From contig JAGSGY010000009.1 in NCBI GenBank assembly GCA_023954855.1, forward strand, positions 45,476 to 109,475: DNA of 64,000 nucleotides, written 5' to 3'. The translations under genes and the position numbers were made by a program. The DNA is from Pseudomonadota bacterium (GTDB taxonomy: Bacteria > Myxococcota_A > UBA796 > GCA-2862545). Shown one piece after another: positions 8,081 to 18,986 of this stretch; the first letter of the stretch is position 1, and the number at the start of each line of letters is the position of its first letter. Below the pieces are notes generated by a model. The model did not search any database. It saw nothing but the letters and a program-made list of their open reading frames with translations, and was not told where the DNA came from.

Positions 8081-8631
8081 TCCTTCTCTGGACGGCCCTG
8101 GCCCTCGCTCAGCCGACGGTTCCCGCCGACGCCCCAGTCGAGGCGCCGGTGACCACCGCACCTGCCGCTGTGGAGCCCCCGGCCGAAGTCATCGACACGA
8201 CTCTCCCGGCCGAGTTTGGCCCGCCAGGACCGCCGATCTCCGGAGCGGAGCTCGACGCTCGCGGCAAAGAGACCTCACTCTTGCTCCGCTGCCCAAGCTG
8301 CCAGGGCCTATCGGTCTACGACAGCCCAGCGACCTCGGCGCGCACCATGAAGCGGCGCATCTACGACTTGCTCGCTGCCGGCTACTCGCAGGAGCAGGTC
8401 GAGGCCTACTTCGTGTCCCGCTACGGCGAATGGGTGCTTCTGCAGCCCAAGGCCCATGGCCTGACCTGGGCACTGTGGGTCGTCCCCGGCGTTGGATTCG
8501 GTGGCGTCTTCGCCTGGGCCCTCGCGGTGGGCCTGCGCTGGCGTGAAGAAGAGGCCATCGAAGGCCCAACCCAAGAGCACCTTCTGCCGCACGATGCGTT
8601 CGAGCAGCGCATCCTCGAGGAGATCGAGTGA
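8077..8631 (+). CDS. ccmH: Cytochrome c maturation protein CcmH
   Basis: A 184-residue exported protein. A short hydrophobic start and an Ala/Pro-rich linker (about 12-55) precede the CcmH domain, whose redox motif is L-R-C-P-S-C-Q (Cys72, Cys75), followed by a three-helix region and Y-x-x-R-Y-G-E-W-V-L-L-x-P, then one membrane helix (about 130-152) and an acidic tail. It reduces or chelates apocytochrome thiols before heme ligation by CcmF. The E. coli-type fused TPR part is absent here and encoded separately by the next gene, as in many non-enteric bacteria. Confidence 0.93.
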   Translation: MILLWTALALAQPTVPADAPVEAPVTTAPAAVEPPAEVIDTTLPAEFGPPGPPISGAELDARGKETSLLLRCPSCQGLSVYDSPATSARTMKRRIYDLLAAGYSQEQVEAYFVSRYGEWVLLQPKAHGLTWALWVVPGVGFGGVFAWALAVGLRWREEEAIEGPTQEHLLPHDAFEQRILEEIE

Positions 8632-9932
8632 CCTTCGACTGGGCCCTCTACGGACCTCCCCTCGCCGCGATGGTTGGCGGACTCTGCGCCGGACTCGTGC
8701 TGGCGTGGCGCATGCCTGCATCCGAACAAGAAGAGCAAGAGGTGCTGCGCGACGGCCGCGTCGACGACCTCGCAGGCGCCCGCGACGACGCGGTCAGCGC
8801 CCTGCGAGCCCTCGAACAAGAGGCCGGCAAGCTCGACGAAGCCGAGTACGCCCTCCAGCGCCGCGAACTCCTCGAGCGCGGTGCATCGGCGCTTCGCGAG
8901 CTCGACTCGGGTGTGCAGGTCGCAGACCCTCATGCCGCGAGCGTGGCCGCACTCGAGGCTCAGCGCGAAACCCTCGGCGATGTCGCCGTCGACGCCGCGA
9001 TTGCCGCCCTGCGCGGCGAGAAGCCGAAGCCGAAGCCGAGCTCTTCGGCATGGGTCGGAGCCGCCTGGACGACGGCTCTGGTCGCCGCCGCAGGCCTACT
9101 CTGGTGGCAGCTCTCGGGCGACGCCGCCCCGCGTCCCGAGATGGGCTCGATGACGGGCAACAGCGCAGCGGCCCCGGCACCGCCAGCCCGCGCTGAGCAC
9201 CCGATGAAGGCACAGTGGCAGGAGCGGCTTGCCGCCAACCCTCAGGACCTCGAAGCCCTGAACGGCCTTACCGAGGTCGCCATTGCCGATCGCGATCTCG
9301 GCCGGGCCATGGAGCTGTCTGGAAAGGCCCTCGAGGTCGAACCGACGGACCTCGATGCCCGCACGCACCGCGCCGTCCTCCAAGCTGCCGTCGGGATGGG
9401 CCCCAAGGCCTTCGAGCTTCTCGCCGAGGTGCGCGCCGAGGCCCCCGACTTTGCCAAGGCCTGGATCTACACCGGCCTGCTCGCCCTCGACCAGAAGAAC
9501 TACGCCCTGGCCGAAGAGGCACTCACGCGCGCCATGGAGCTCGAGCCAGACCGGGCTGAGTTCCTGAGTTCGCGTCTTGCGATGGCCAAGCAGCTCGGAT
9601 CGGCAACGGAGGAAGTCCTCGTCTCGGGTCGTGTTGACGCGCCGGGCATCGAGGTTGCGGGCACGGAGATCTTGTTTGTCTCGCTCAAGGACCCTGCAGG
9701 TGGACCGCCCCTCGCAGCCCTTCGCCTTCCGCCGACCGTTCCCACGGACTTCACAGTCACTCGGGCCGACCTCATTGCGATGGGCGGCCGCCCTCGGCCT
9801 GTGCCCGAGCAGATCGTGGTCACCGTCCGACTCGACCGCGATGGCAATCCCATGACCAAGGATGGCCCGACGGCAGAGCCCGTGACGGTCACTCCCGGCA
9901 CTGGCGACCTAAGCTTCAGCCTCACCGAGTAG
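8628..9932 (+). CDS. ccmI: CcmI-type TPR apocytochrome chaperone
   Basis: A 434-residue protein with two membrane helices (about 7-27 and 140-160) separated by a cytoplasmic acidic coiled-coil region, then TPR-like helices (about 190-315) and a C-terminal beta domain with V-L-V-S-G-R-V and L-P-P-T-V-P-T-D-F, matching the CcmI/CycH architecture that recruits apocytochrome c tails. The GTG start lies in GTGA, overlapping the ccmH stop. Last gene of the nine-gene ccm operon; the next gene starts 31 bp further with its own Shine-Dalgarno. Confidence 0.88.
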   Translation: MTFDWALYGPPLAAMVGGLCAGLVLAWRMPASEQEEQEVLRDGRVDDLAGARDDAVSALRALEQEAGKLDEAEYALQRRELLERGASALRELDSGVQVADPHAASVAALEAQRETLGDVAVDAAIAALRGEKPKPKPSSSAWVGAAWTTALVAAAGLLWWQLSGDAAPRPEMGSMTGNSAAAPAPPARAEHPMKAQWQERLAANPQDLEALNGLTEVAIADRDLGRAMELSGKALEVEPTDLDARTHRAVLQAAVGMGPKAFELLAEVRAEAPDFAKAWIYTGLLALDQKNYALAEEALTRAMELEPDRAEFLSSRLAMAKQLGSATEEVLVSGRVDAPGIEVAGTEILFVSLKDPAGGPPLAALRLPPTVPTDFTVTRADLIAMGGRPRPVPEQIVVTVRLDRDGNPMTKDGPTAEPVTVTPGTGDLSFSLTE

Positions 9933-9963
9933 ATCTGCGGCTATGCTGCCCCGGGGAGACTGA

Positions 9964-10650
9964 ATGCCGACTTGGGTTCTCTTGGCCGCCCTGGCCTCTG
10001 CCGCAGACACGCCTTCCAGTGAAGACCCGGCAGTGCTGGCCGCAGAGGGCGTCGAGACCTCCGCTGCTGCACCACCCACTCAGGTGGAAGCCGAGGCAGC
10101 CACCGTCGTCGACACCTTCGAGCGCCCCTGGGAGCACTATCGCCTTCGCAGTGTGCTCCACCCGACCCTCGACACAGAGTTCCTGACCCGCTGGGAGCCC
10201 GCCTTCGTTCGGCGAAACCGCTTCGCCGGCGTCGGCACCGCCATGGGATTGGTGGGGACCACGGCAGCCTTTGTCGGAGGCTCGCTTCTCTGGACGGGCA
10301 ATCCAATCGCCGCTACCACGTTCGTAGTGGGCTTCGGCATGGCCATCGGCGGCCCCATCGTCGGCATCACCCAGACCCTCAGCGCGTCTCGCATCCTACG
10401 AGCGGGAGGCGTGCGGGTTCCACGGGGCTGGGCGCGCGCCGCCATCGTCTGCCTTGGCGTGAGCGCTCTCGGGCTACCGGTGCTGATCAGCTATCCGGCA
10501 GCGCTGGTGCTTCCCGTCGTGCAAGCGGGAATCAACCGCTCCCAGTTCGAGGACGCAATGGGTCGCCGGCCGGGCCGAAGGGTCACCGTGAACGTAGTGC
10601 CCACGATCAGCCGCGAGCAGCGAGGGCTGGCGCTCAGCGGCACCTGGTGA
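9964..10650 (+). CDS. Exported or membrane protein of unknown function
   Basis: A 228-residue protein not recognised as a known family. It has a cleavable-looking N-terminal signal (ends S-A-A-D), a low-complexity Ala/Glu/Pro stretch to about residue 55, then a region R-P-W-E-H-Y-R-L-R and a C-terminal half with three or four hydrophobic helices. The ATG has a GGGGAG Shine-Dalgarno 5 nt upstream and a TATGCT -10-like box 16 nt upstream, so it may have its own promoter rather than read-through from ccmI. Its TGA abuts the convergent lipoprotein stop in TGATCA with no gap. Confidence 0.65.
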   Translation: MPTWVLLAALASAADTPSSEDPAVLAAEGVETSAAAPPTQVEAEAATVVDTFERPWEHYRLRSVLHPTLDTEFLTRWEPAFVRRNRFAGVGTAMGLVGTTAAFVGGSLLWTGNPIAATTFVVGFGMAIGGPIVGITQTLSASRILRAGGVRVPRGWARAAIVCLGVSALGLPVLISYPAALVLPVVQAGINRSQFEDAMGRRPGRRVTVNVVPTISREQRGLALSGTW

Positions 10651-11478
10651 TCAGTTCGTGTTGAACGCGCCCTGGTAGGCGATGATGCCCGCCATGCGGT
10701 TCCCGCCTTGCTCGTGAATCTCGAGCACGTCGTTCATCTGCGTTGCCGCACTCACCCGCAAGATGGCGTACGAAGCCGTGGCCCACTGGGTTGTTAGGGT
10801 CGCCAGCGGAACGACGAAGCTGCCCGTGTTCGGCATGCGACACTCGACCAGCTCGAGGGTGTTGCCGTCGGCGTCCATCATGAACACCTCTGCGAGCATC
10901 TCGTCAGCATCCTCGCCGCCGGTCCACGCCAGAGGTAGGTCGGCCAAGGTCAGCGCAATCGGCTCGACGGTGTCCACCTGGGGTGCGGTGAGCGTGAACT
11001 CGTTCGGCATGGCCACGGCAGGGTCGAGGTTGAACAACCCGTACCCTCCCGCGTTCACGCCACTACCGGACCAGACCTCGCCGGGAGCGGCAGTTCCCGA
11101 GGGGGCCACGGCGCTACTGAAGCGACTATTCGTCACATCCCAAGGTGCCGTAATGGTCGAAGCGCCCGTCGTGAAGGTGACCGCGCCTGAACCATCCGAC
11201 GCGAAATTCGCCCACCACGCTGGGGCTGCCGCGTTGTGCTGACATGCACCGAGGCTCGGGCCGTAGGCATCGAGGTGGTACACGTCCTGCGGGATGCTCA
11301 GAACCGCCGCGTACGCCGACGAGGAGGGAATGGTGTCGGACCAGTACTGGCCGAGAAAGCGGTCGAGACGGACCTCACCCACCACCAGGCCGAGCTCGGC
11401 CTCGCCGCCGCCATACTTGCCCGGAATCAACGGCCAGCAGCCGGTGAGGAAGACGAGCGCAACAGGAAGCAGCCTCAT
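10651..11478 (-). CDS. Lipoprotein, second gene of recurrent two-gene module (copy 1)
   Basis: A 275-residue lipoprotein: signal peptide with lipobox L-T-G-C (Cys14), then a W-P-L-I-P-G-K-Y-G-G start and an all-beta-looking mature part with many Thr, Ala and Asp. No named domain recognised. The ATG overlaps the stop of the upstream gene by 4 bp (ATGA), so the two are co-translated. The upstream partner carries the same C-terminal helix pair as the proteins at 18378 and 20280, each of which also precedes a lipoprotein gene; this lipoprotein itself is not visibly similar to those at 18986 and 21005. Confidence 0.72.
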   Translation of the reverse strand: MRLLPVALVFLTGCWPLIPGKYGGGEAELGLVVGEVRLDRFLGQYWSDTIPSSSAYAAVLSIPQDVYHLDAYGPSLGACQHNAAAPAWWANFASDGSGAVTFTTGASTITAPWDVTNSRFSSAVAPSGTAAPGEVWSGSGVNAGGYGLFNLDPAVAMPNEFTLTAPQVDTVEPIALTLADLPLAWTGGEDADEMLAEVFMMDADGNTLELVECRMPNTGSFVVPLATLTTQWATASYAILRVSAATQMNDVLEIHEQGGNRMAGIIAYQGAFNTN

Positions 11479-12389
11479 CGTCCGTCACCCAGGAACGAGA
11501 CCCCGCCGAGCACGAGTGCCGCACCGCCGAAGCCGACGGAACCCCAGTAGGTGCCGTTAGTGACGTGGTACTTGCCGGCCGTGGGGTCGTTGTTGAACGA
11601 GCCTCGCGTGACGGCCGCCACGCCAAACAGACCGGCCGCAGCCACGGCGCTGCCGCCTGCCGCCATCAGCAGCGTCTTGTTGGGACCGCCGCCGCCGGTG
11701 CGCTGCTTCTTTTCGCGCGGGGCACGGCCAGTCGGCTCATCGAGATCGGCGATTGCATCAGCGCCCACTGCTGGGCCCCCAAGATCGACCGGATCGAGGT
11801 CGGTCACCGCCGCCGAGAACTCAGCCGGCAGCGAGCCGCCTGCAGGCACCACACCCGACCACGACAGCTTGCCGTCGTCGAGAAGCTGCACGATGTGCGG
11901 GCCGTCCTTGGACACGTCATTTCCGGCATCGCCATCGACCATCATGTCGTAGCCGTCAGGCACCTCGAGCGAGCTGTTGCGCCGGCCGGGATTCGCCAGG
12001 GCCTCTTCCTGAAGGCGGAACAGTGCGCCACCCTCGGGAGCGATACGCGTCGAGAGGGTCGCACTCGAGTCGATACCAAAGGCGGAGCGCAGCGAACCGA
12101 GTGCCTCAGGCTTCTGCGCGCTCACAAAGAACCGAACGCTGTGCACGCGGTGGTACGCAGCCGCCAGCGAAGGCGTCATCGGAGCGTCGACACACGGAAC
12201 CATCACCGCGGACCGCGTCGCGGCGGTCATAAAGCCCGCCTCGTCGAGGGAGGCGAAGGCGAGCATCGCCTCGTCGAGCTGCTCATCGAGCGCGCTGTTC
12301 GAGAAGGTTTCGCCGCAGTCGGAGGCGAAGGCAGGCGTCGAGAGGCTTGCCACCAGGGCGACGAGGCCGCCAAAGCGAGTGGGAGTCAT
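11475..12389 (-). CDS. Exported protein with C-terminal two-helix module (copy 1)
   Basis: A 304-residue exported protein with a clear signal peptide (A-F-A/S) starting at ATG 12389, which has GGAG 6 nt upstream; an in-frame upstream start would destroy the signal. The N-terminal domain holds a Cys pair (D-C-G-E near 24, V-P-C-V-D) and helical segments. The middle is low-complexity, and the C-terminus (about 235-304) begins P-N-K-T-L-L-x-A-A-G-G and forms two hydrophobic helices around a Tyr/Asn loop, ending S-F-L-G-D. The same tail occurs in the proteins at 18378 and 20280. Function unknown; probably inner-membrane anchored by the tail. Overlaps the downstream lipoprotein gene by 4 bp. Confidence 0.75.
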   Translation of the reverse strand: MTPTRFGGLVALVASLSTPAFASDCGETFSNSALDEQLDEAMLAFASLDEAGFMTAATRSAVMVPCVDAPMTPSLAAAYHRVHSVRFFVSAQKPEALGSLRSAFGIDSSATLSTRIAPEGGALFRLQEEALANPGRRNSSLEVPDGYDMMVDGDAGNDVSKDGPHIVQLLDDGKLSWSGVVPAGGSLPAEFSAAVTDLDPVDLGGPAVGADAIADLDEPTGRAPREKKQRTGGGGPNKTLLMAAGGSAVAAAGLFGVAAVTRGSFNNDPTAGKYHVTNGTYWGSVGFGGAALVLGGVSFLGDGR

Positions 12390-12486
12390 GCGTGTCTCCT
12401 TGCGCGGTCGGGTGACACCCGTCGCGAATGGGCTGGAACTGTAGTCAGCCACATGTCGAGACGCTAGCGGCGACGCGATCCTCGCC

Positions 12487-13221
12487 TCAACGACCGGTCT
12501 CGACCGCGTCCCCAAGAGCCAGGGTCTCGTCGACCGAGCGGTGCGGAAGGCCCGCGCCAAACCCGAGGCCCACGTACTGGGTCACCGGGCGTCCGTAGGG
12601 CGTCTTCCCGAAGTTGGCCTGCGCAGCAAGCCCCGCCATGACCAATGCGGGCAGCAGGCAGACCATCGCCACTGCAGGTGAGAGCCCATCGATGATCAGC
12701 GGAACGATCACGAGCCCTAGGAAGGCGCCGGTGGCCGCGACGGCAGCCAGGGTCGCGAAGTTGATGATCTGAAGCCCACGAGCCGCAGCGTTGCGTCGCG
12801 ACTCGTTGATCTCGGCGTGTCGTCTCTGGAGTGCGAGGGCGAACACGGGCGCCGTATGCCCGGGCTCGGCGCGGCCATCGACATCTTCGAGATGACGCGC
12901 AAACAGGTCGGGAAGCGGGACCCGAAACTTCTGCGAGGTGTAGCCCACCTTTGGAAAGGTGACCGTCGCCTGATGCGCGTTGCTCGTAAACAGCAGCTCC
13001 CCGGTTCCGAACAAGGTGCCAAACGTGGTCGTGGGCCGATCCGAGAGGGAGACGAAAGCCACGACATCATCCTCGCTGCGGGCCAGCGCCACCAGGTTTC
13101 CGACCCGGCTCTGGGCGACGATATCGATCCCCGTCGTGGGCGCAAACCCGAGCATCAACAGCTCGTTGATGACCTCGGCGGGGGCCAAGGCCGTCGCCGC
13201 TTCGACGTCGGATGGGTACAT
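12487..13221 (-). CDS. Membrane protein of unknown function
   Basis: A 244-residue protein not recognised as a known family. The N-terminal two thirds look soluble and globular (L-L-M-L-G-F-x-P followed by beta-rich sequence with T-T-F-G-T-L-F-G-T-G). Two strongly hydrophobic helices follow at about 155-205, then a short polar tail. The start is uncertain: ATG 13221 is chosen, with GAGAAGAG upstream; a TTG at 13329 would add 36 residues but has no ribosome site. Its stop lies 97 bp upstream of the next minus-strand gene. Confidence 0.6.
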   Translation of the reverse strand: MYPSDVEAATALAPAEVINELLMLGFAPTTGIDIVAQSRVGNLVALARSEDDVVAFVSLSDRPTTTFGTLFGTGELLFTSNAHQATVTFPKVGYTSQKFRVPLPDLFARHLEDVDGRAEPGHTAPVFALALQRRHAEINESRRNAAARGLQIINFATLAAVAATGAFLGLVIVPLIIDGLSPAVAMVCLLPALVMAGLAAQANFGKTPYGRPVTQYVGLGFGAGLPHRSVDETLALGDAVETGR

Positions 13222-13419
13222 GCGGATCAAGGGCTCTTCTCGCAGATCTCGGTGACGGCCAGTGACCGTACTCTGCGTTCGCGGAAGGGCCTCGTCAAGA
13301 GCGTGGGTCGCGAAGGCAAGCAGCCCCAACCCAGGAACGTCGCACCGATGACACTGGCCACACGTTTCTGCCGCGCTATCCGGCGCCCGAAACCGAAGCT
13401 CGCACGCATGGAGTCGCTC

Positions 13420-13932
13420 ATGACCCGCAGCCTATTCCTTCTCGGTGTGTTCTCACTCTCGGCGTGTGGCGAGGTCCTCGATGACGCGGCGGACTCCGGC
13501 GTCGAGACGGACACCGACACCGACACCGACGCGGACGCGGACACCGACACTGATGCCGACACCGATGCTGACGCGGACACCGACGCAGATGCGGACACCG
13601 ATACCGACGTGGGTTGCTCGGCTTCAAGCGACATCAACGCGCTCACCGAGACCCTCGCGAGCTCCGAGTGGGACACGGCGGTGAAGGCGGTCCTCCTCGC
13701 CTGCTACGACACCGACAGCAGCGGCCTCATCCACACACAGGGCGAAGTCGACGGCGTGACGTGCGCCACCTTCTCGACCCTCGACGCCGCCTCCACGGCG
13801 AGCAGCTACGCAAGCTCGTTCAAGGCTCTGTACGGCTTCGAGGCCGGCCTGATCTGGAGCGGCGACACGGTTGGCTTCGACAGCGCCGTGCGCACCCAGA
13901 CCCTCTCGGCCATCGAGACCTGCGGCTACTAG
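13420..13932 (+). CDS. Lipoprotein with Asp-Ala-Thr repeat linker
   Basis: A 170-residue lipoprotein. ATG 13420 is preferred over 13408 because GGAG lies 6 nt upstream; the signal peptide ends in L-S-A-C (lipobox Cys near 16). Residues about 30-64 are a D-T-D-A-D repeat linker, the same low-complexity type as the larger lipoprotein at 18986. The globular C-terminal domain (about 65-170) contains four Cys (G-C-S, A-C-Y-D, T-C-A-T, T-C-G-Y), suggesting two disulfides in an exported domain. Function unknown. The TAG stop overlaps the convergent gene stop in the palindrome CTAG. Confidence 0.72.
   Translation: MTRSLFLLGVFSLSACGEVLDDAADSGVETDTDTDTDADADTDTDADTDADADTDADADTDTDVGCSASSDINALTETLASSEWDTAVKAVLLACYDTDSSGLIHTQGEVDGVTCATFSTLDAASTASSYASSFKALYGFEAGLIWSGDTVGFDSAVRTQTLSAIETCGY
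13508..13606 (+). repeat. In-frame GAC/GAT-GCN/ACC repeat (Asp-Ala/Thr linker)
   Basis: Imperfect tandem repeats of 6 to 18 nt encoding D-T and D-A-D-A-D-T units inside the lipoprotein gene. Codons alternate GAC/GAT and GCG/GCC/GCA, so the protein repeat is cleaner than the DNA repeat. Confidence 0.85.
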
Positions 13933-14252
13933 AACAAGTAGAACGCCCACAGCACCGCGAACAGCGTCGCAAAGCCCGCGGCACTCATCGCTCTACGCCT
14001 CACACGACGGCGCAGATGCAGCGGAATGGTCCGACGAACCTCTGGATCCAAGCGCGCAAGCCGCGACAGCGACAGTCCAGCCACCGTCAGGGCCAGCCAG
14101 GAGCCAAAGAACGGCAGGACGAACGCGAGGAGCACCGTCACCATGCTCGCGAGGCTGAGGGCCAGAGGCAGTCGCGCAGGGTCTCCTGGCAGAACGGGGC
14201 TCTCCGCCAGAGGCGCATCGAAGGCGTCGTCGGTCCAGGCCTCGGCGTTCAT
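13929..14252 (-). CDS. Small two-helix membrane protein
   Basis: A 107-residue protein with an acidic N-terminus and two hydrophobic helices (about 30-50 and 88-106) separated by a basic loop R-R-T-I-P-L-H-L-R-R-R-V-R-R-R. The first half resembles DUF4190-like small membrane proteins (Ser/Ala-rich helix, G-S-W-L-A-L turn), but the match is only by eye. ATG 14252 overlaps the upstream EEP lipoprotein stop by 4 bp, so it is the second gene of that operon. Its stop overlaps the convergent lipoprotein stop in CTAG. Confidence 0.68.
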   Translation of the reverse strand: MNAEAWTDDAFDAPLAESPVLPGDPARLPLALSLASMVTVLLAFVLPFFGSWLALTVAGLSLSRLARLDPEVRRTIPLHLRRRVRRRAMSAAGFATLFAVLWAFYLF

Positions 14253-15175
14253 TCGAGCTCGCAGCGAACGGGGTGATGGTCGAAGTAGGTCGTCTCGAGC
14301 ACCGGCGTGGAGCCCTCGTCGATCCCAGCCGTGATGCAGCTGCCAATGTGGCTGTCCGCAAGCACGTGATCGATGTTGACCACACCGCCATAAGAAGGTT
14401 CCACATTGGCTCCGACGGCGGTCATGAAGCCAAGTCCCGCGGCCTCGGCAAGCTCCGCAAAGGCACCTGCACTCTCGTCCAGGTCGGTCCACCGCCCCGG
14501 GTCGGTGTTCAGATCCCCCAACAACACGGTTGGCGTCTGAACCTGCGCGAATGCGGCCTCGAACTGCGCCGTTCGGCAAGCCTGGTCCTCATCCGAGAGA
14601 CCGCTGCTGCCATGGATATGCACGACGCGGAGGGGGTCGCCGGTTGGCCGCACCACATCCATCCACGCGACGCGTGCACCGCTCCCACACCCGTCGACCT
14701 CAGCGCCTTGTAGACCCTCGAGACAAAAGGCCTCTTCACAGCCGTCGATCGCGCCAAACCGCTCGTGCACGGCCAGGCACTTGTCGGGCTTGCCGGGGTG
14801 GCAGGCCACTTGGTAGCCCTCTCCCAGAACGACCTGCGCGACGGTCGGGTCGCCATCGCTCCAGTCCTCGCAGAACCAGCCCTCATGATGTTCGGCGGGG
14901 ATGTCCGGGCATGCGCCCGCCCAGAACATCTCTTGAAAGCCGACGAGATCGGGCTGCGCATCCGCAAAGTAGAGCTGTGCCGCCTCGACGGCAGCGGGCC
15001 AGGCCAGACCGTCGCCGTAGTGGGCATCCGAGACGGTCGCCTGCTCGGAGGTGTACCCGTCGTCCATGTCCGCATCATGCGGGAGGCCTTCGGTGGTGCC
15101 GGTATTGAAGCTGACCACCGAGAACGGAGATGGGCCCGAACAAGCGACGAGCAGAACGAGGGTCAGACAGCGCAT
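14249..15175 (-). CDS. Lipoprotein of the endonuclease/exonuclease/phosphatase fold
   Basis: A 308-residue lipoprotein with lipobox V-A-C (about residue 12) right after ATG 15175, chosen because the upstream in-frame sequence lacks signal-peptide character. The mature part shows EEP-superfamily motifs: S-F-N-T-G near the start, D-L-V-G-F-Q-E (metal-binding Glu), a central V-V-H-I-H-G-S-S, L-L-G-D-L-N-T-D (catalytic Asp/Asn) and a terminal D-H-H-P-V (catalytic His). It could be an extracellular nuclease or phosphodiesterase; six Cys suggest disulfides. A second EEP-fold protein in the window (24005) is membrane-anchored instead. Confidence 0.8.
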   Translation of the reverse strand: MRCLTLVLLVACSGPSPFSVVSFNTGTTEGLPHDADMDDGYTSEQATVSDAHYGDGLAWPAAVEAAQLYFADAQPDLVGFQEMFWAGACPDIPAEHHEGWFCEDWSDGDPTVAQVVLGEGYQVACHPGKPDKCLAVHERFGAIDGCEEAFCLEGLQGAEVDGCGSGARVAWMDVVRPTGDPLRVVHIHGSSGLSDEDQACRTAQFEAAFAQVQTPTVLLGDLNTDPGRWTDLDESAGAFAELAEAAGLGFMTAVGANVEPSYGGVVNIDHVLADSHIGSCITAGIDEGSTPVLETTYFDHHPVRCELE

Positions 15176-15239
15176 AGCTGCAGGATAGCAGCCTCCCGCG
15201 TCCCCCGGGTTAGTGGGAGGGCTGTCCGGGAGGGCCAAA

Positions 15240-17474
<2,235 letters not shown>

Positions 17475-17490
17475 GGTCGGTGGCACAGAC

Positions 17491-17517
17491 GTGCGCGGGC
17501 GCTTACCCTTCGCGCAC
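17491..17517 (+). promoter_or_regulatory. Inverted repeat overlapping a -10-like box
   Basis: GTGCGCG and CGCGCAC (perfect 7-bp arms) flank a 13-nt loop containing TACCCT at 17504-17509, just before the GGAGG Shine-Dalgarno (17519) of the next gene. It may be a regulated promoter or the end signal of glnS; no T-run follows, so an intrinsic terminator is unlikely. Confidence 0.3.
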
Positions 17518-17528
17518 CGGAGGTAGAC

Positions 17529-18254
17529 ATGTCCCTTTTCAAGCGGATCCTACGTAAGCTCGGCTTCGGCGGAGATGAGCCCGCGCCCGAGCCGACACCC
17601 GCTCCGAAGCCGGCGCCGCTGAAGGCCGTCGAGCCCGAGCCCGAGCCGACTCCCGAGCCCGAGATGACTCCCGAGCCCGAACCGACTCCCGAGCCCGAGC
17701 CGACTCCCGAGCCCGAGCCGACTCCCGAGCCCACTCCCGAGCCCGAGCCGACTCCCGAGCCCGAGCCGACGCCCGAGCCCGAGCCCGCGGCAGCGCCGAC
17801 CGCGATCACCGCAGCCCAGACCGCAAACGCGGACGACGCCCTGCTTGGCGCCTGGCTGGGCAAGCTCGCCGAGAGCCTGAACACGCTCCTCGAGAAAGCC
17901 GAGGTCCCGAGCGATCGTCGCGCCTCCTTCACGAAGGGACAGTCGACGGATGATCTTGAGAAGCGCGCTCGCAGCGGACGCCACTGGGCACCGCGCCTCC
18001 GCACCCCGCTCAAGGCCGCTCCCGATGGAAGCCCGAAGGCCGTCGCACGCGGCCTCGTCGAAGACGCCCGTTCCGTGTACGACGCCCTGGTGGCGAGCTT
18101 CGAGACGGGCGACGGACGCGCCGAGGCCATCGCGCGTCTCGGGAACTTGATTCCGCACATCGTCGGAACCGACGCCGCCTGGGGCCCAGAGCTCAGCGAG
18201 GCCGCGCGCAGCGACCAAGCGCTGGCTGAGTTGGTCGCGGCACTCGGAGCGTAA
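17529..18254 (+). CDS. Cytoplasmic protein with Pro-Glu-Thr repeats
   Basis: A 241-residue protein. A basic amphipathic start ([10 protein letters not shown]) is followed by a long P-E-P-E-P-T-P-E repeat region (about 17-93) and a helical C-terminal domain (about 100-241) with W-L-G-K-L-A and A-R-G-L-V-E-D-A. No signal peptide. The repeats are a stiff, strongly acidic spacer of the kind seen in scaffold or TonB-like proteins, but no membrane helix is present, so TonB is not supported. GGAGG precedes the ATG by 5 nt. Function unknown. Confidence 0.68.
   Translation: MSLFKRILRKLGFGGDEPAPEPTPAPKPAPLKAVEPEPEPTPEPEMTPEPEPTPEPEPTPEPEPTPEPTPEPEPTPEPEPTPEPEPAAAPTAITAAQTANADDALLGAWLGKLAESLNTLLEKAEVPSDRRASFTKGQSTDDLEKRARSGRHWAPRLRTPLKAAPDGSPKAVARGLVEDARSVYDALVASFETGDGRAEAIARLGNLIPHIVGTDAAWGPELSEAARSDQALAELVAALGA
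17631..17790 (+). repeat. CCCGAG/CCGACT tandem repeat
   Basis: Tandem near-identical units of 12 and 18 nt (CCCGAGCCCGAG, CCGACT) encoding P-E-P-E-P-T. Several units are identical at the DNA level, so copy number could vary between strains without changing frame. Confidence 0.85.
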
Positions 18255-18365
18255 CCGTCTCGGCGAGTCCAGCTCAGCGCCAAGCAAAGCCGCATACGGT
18301 GCGCCGGTCGAGCCGCGGCCGGTGCCCGCCCACGTGGAATTTGGCCTGCGAAAGGAATCGTCAGG

Positions 18366-18371
18366 TACGAT
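18366..18371 (+). promoter_or_regulatory. -10-like box TACGAT, 6 nt before start (possible leaderless mRNA)
   Basis: TACGAT ends 6 nt before the ATG at 18378 and no Shine-Dalgarno lies between; transcription would begin at or next to the ATG. TTGGCC, 19 nt upstream, is a weak -35 candidate. Confidence 0.4.
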
Positions 18372-18377
18372 CGCACT

Positions 18378-18986
18378 ATGCGCTCGATTCGAACCACGCT
18401 GACCTTGTGCTTCATCCTCTTCCTCCCCGCCGCGGCCTGGGCCGAGCCCGATGCCGATGGGCCCTCCACCGAGGAGGCCGAACCGGCGTCGGCGCCCGAC
18501 CAAGCAGCAGAGCCGGAGGAGGAAGCGGAAGGCGAAGCCGAGCCGAACGACGGCCAAGAGCCTGAGGCTTCCGAGGCGACCGATCCCGCGCCGAGCGACG
18601 CTGCCGAGCCAGACGCGCCCGAACCAGCGGCGGCCACCGTAGACGAGCTTCCCGATCCATCTCCTGCCGAAGTCGACGCGGAGGTCCAGCCGAGCCCCGC
18701 GGAGACTGCGCCGCATTTGGCGGTAGGCGCCCGCACGCCATCTAGAGCCCGCAATCCGCCGAACCGTGTGCTCTTAGCTACGGCCGGCGGGCTTCTGGTC
18801 GCGACGGCGGTAACCTACGGCATCGCCTCCAAGAACTACAATGACGTCTTCTCTGCGGAGGAGCGAAACTACGACGACTTCGAACAGATGCGCCGAAAGA
18901 CGAACACCCTCACCGGGGTCACCGCCGGGCTCGCGGTCGCCACCGCCGGAACCGGCCTGACCGCCTTCCTCGTGGGGGAATTCTAA
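18378..18986 (+). CDS. Acidic exported protein with C-terminal two-helix module (copy 2)
   Basis: A 202-residue exported protein: signal peptide to A-W-A (about 22), an acidic Ala/Glu/Pro region to about 110, then P-N-R-V-L-L-x-T-A-G-G opening a C-terminal tail of two hydrophobic helices joined by a Tyr/Asp/Arg loop (N-Y-D-D-F, R-R-K-T-N-T) and ending F-L-V-G-E-F. The tail closely matches those at 20280 and 11475. The stop shares one base with the ATG of the following lipoprotein (TAATG), so the pair is translationally coupled. Probably anchored in the inner membrane by the tail with a long acidic periplasmic arm. Function unknown. Confidence 0.72.
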   Translation: MRSIRTTLTLCFILFLPAAAWAEPDADGPSTEEAEPASAPDQAAEPEEEAEGEAEPNDGQEPEASEATDPAPSDAAEPDAPEPAAATVDELPDPSPAEVDAEVQPSPAETAPHLAVGARTPSRARNPPNRVLLATAGGLLVATAVTYGIASKNYNDVFSAEERNYDDFEQMRRKTNTLTGVTAGLAVATAGTGLTAFLVGEF

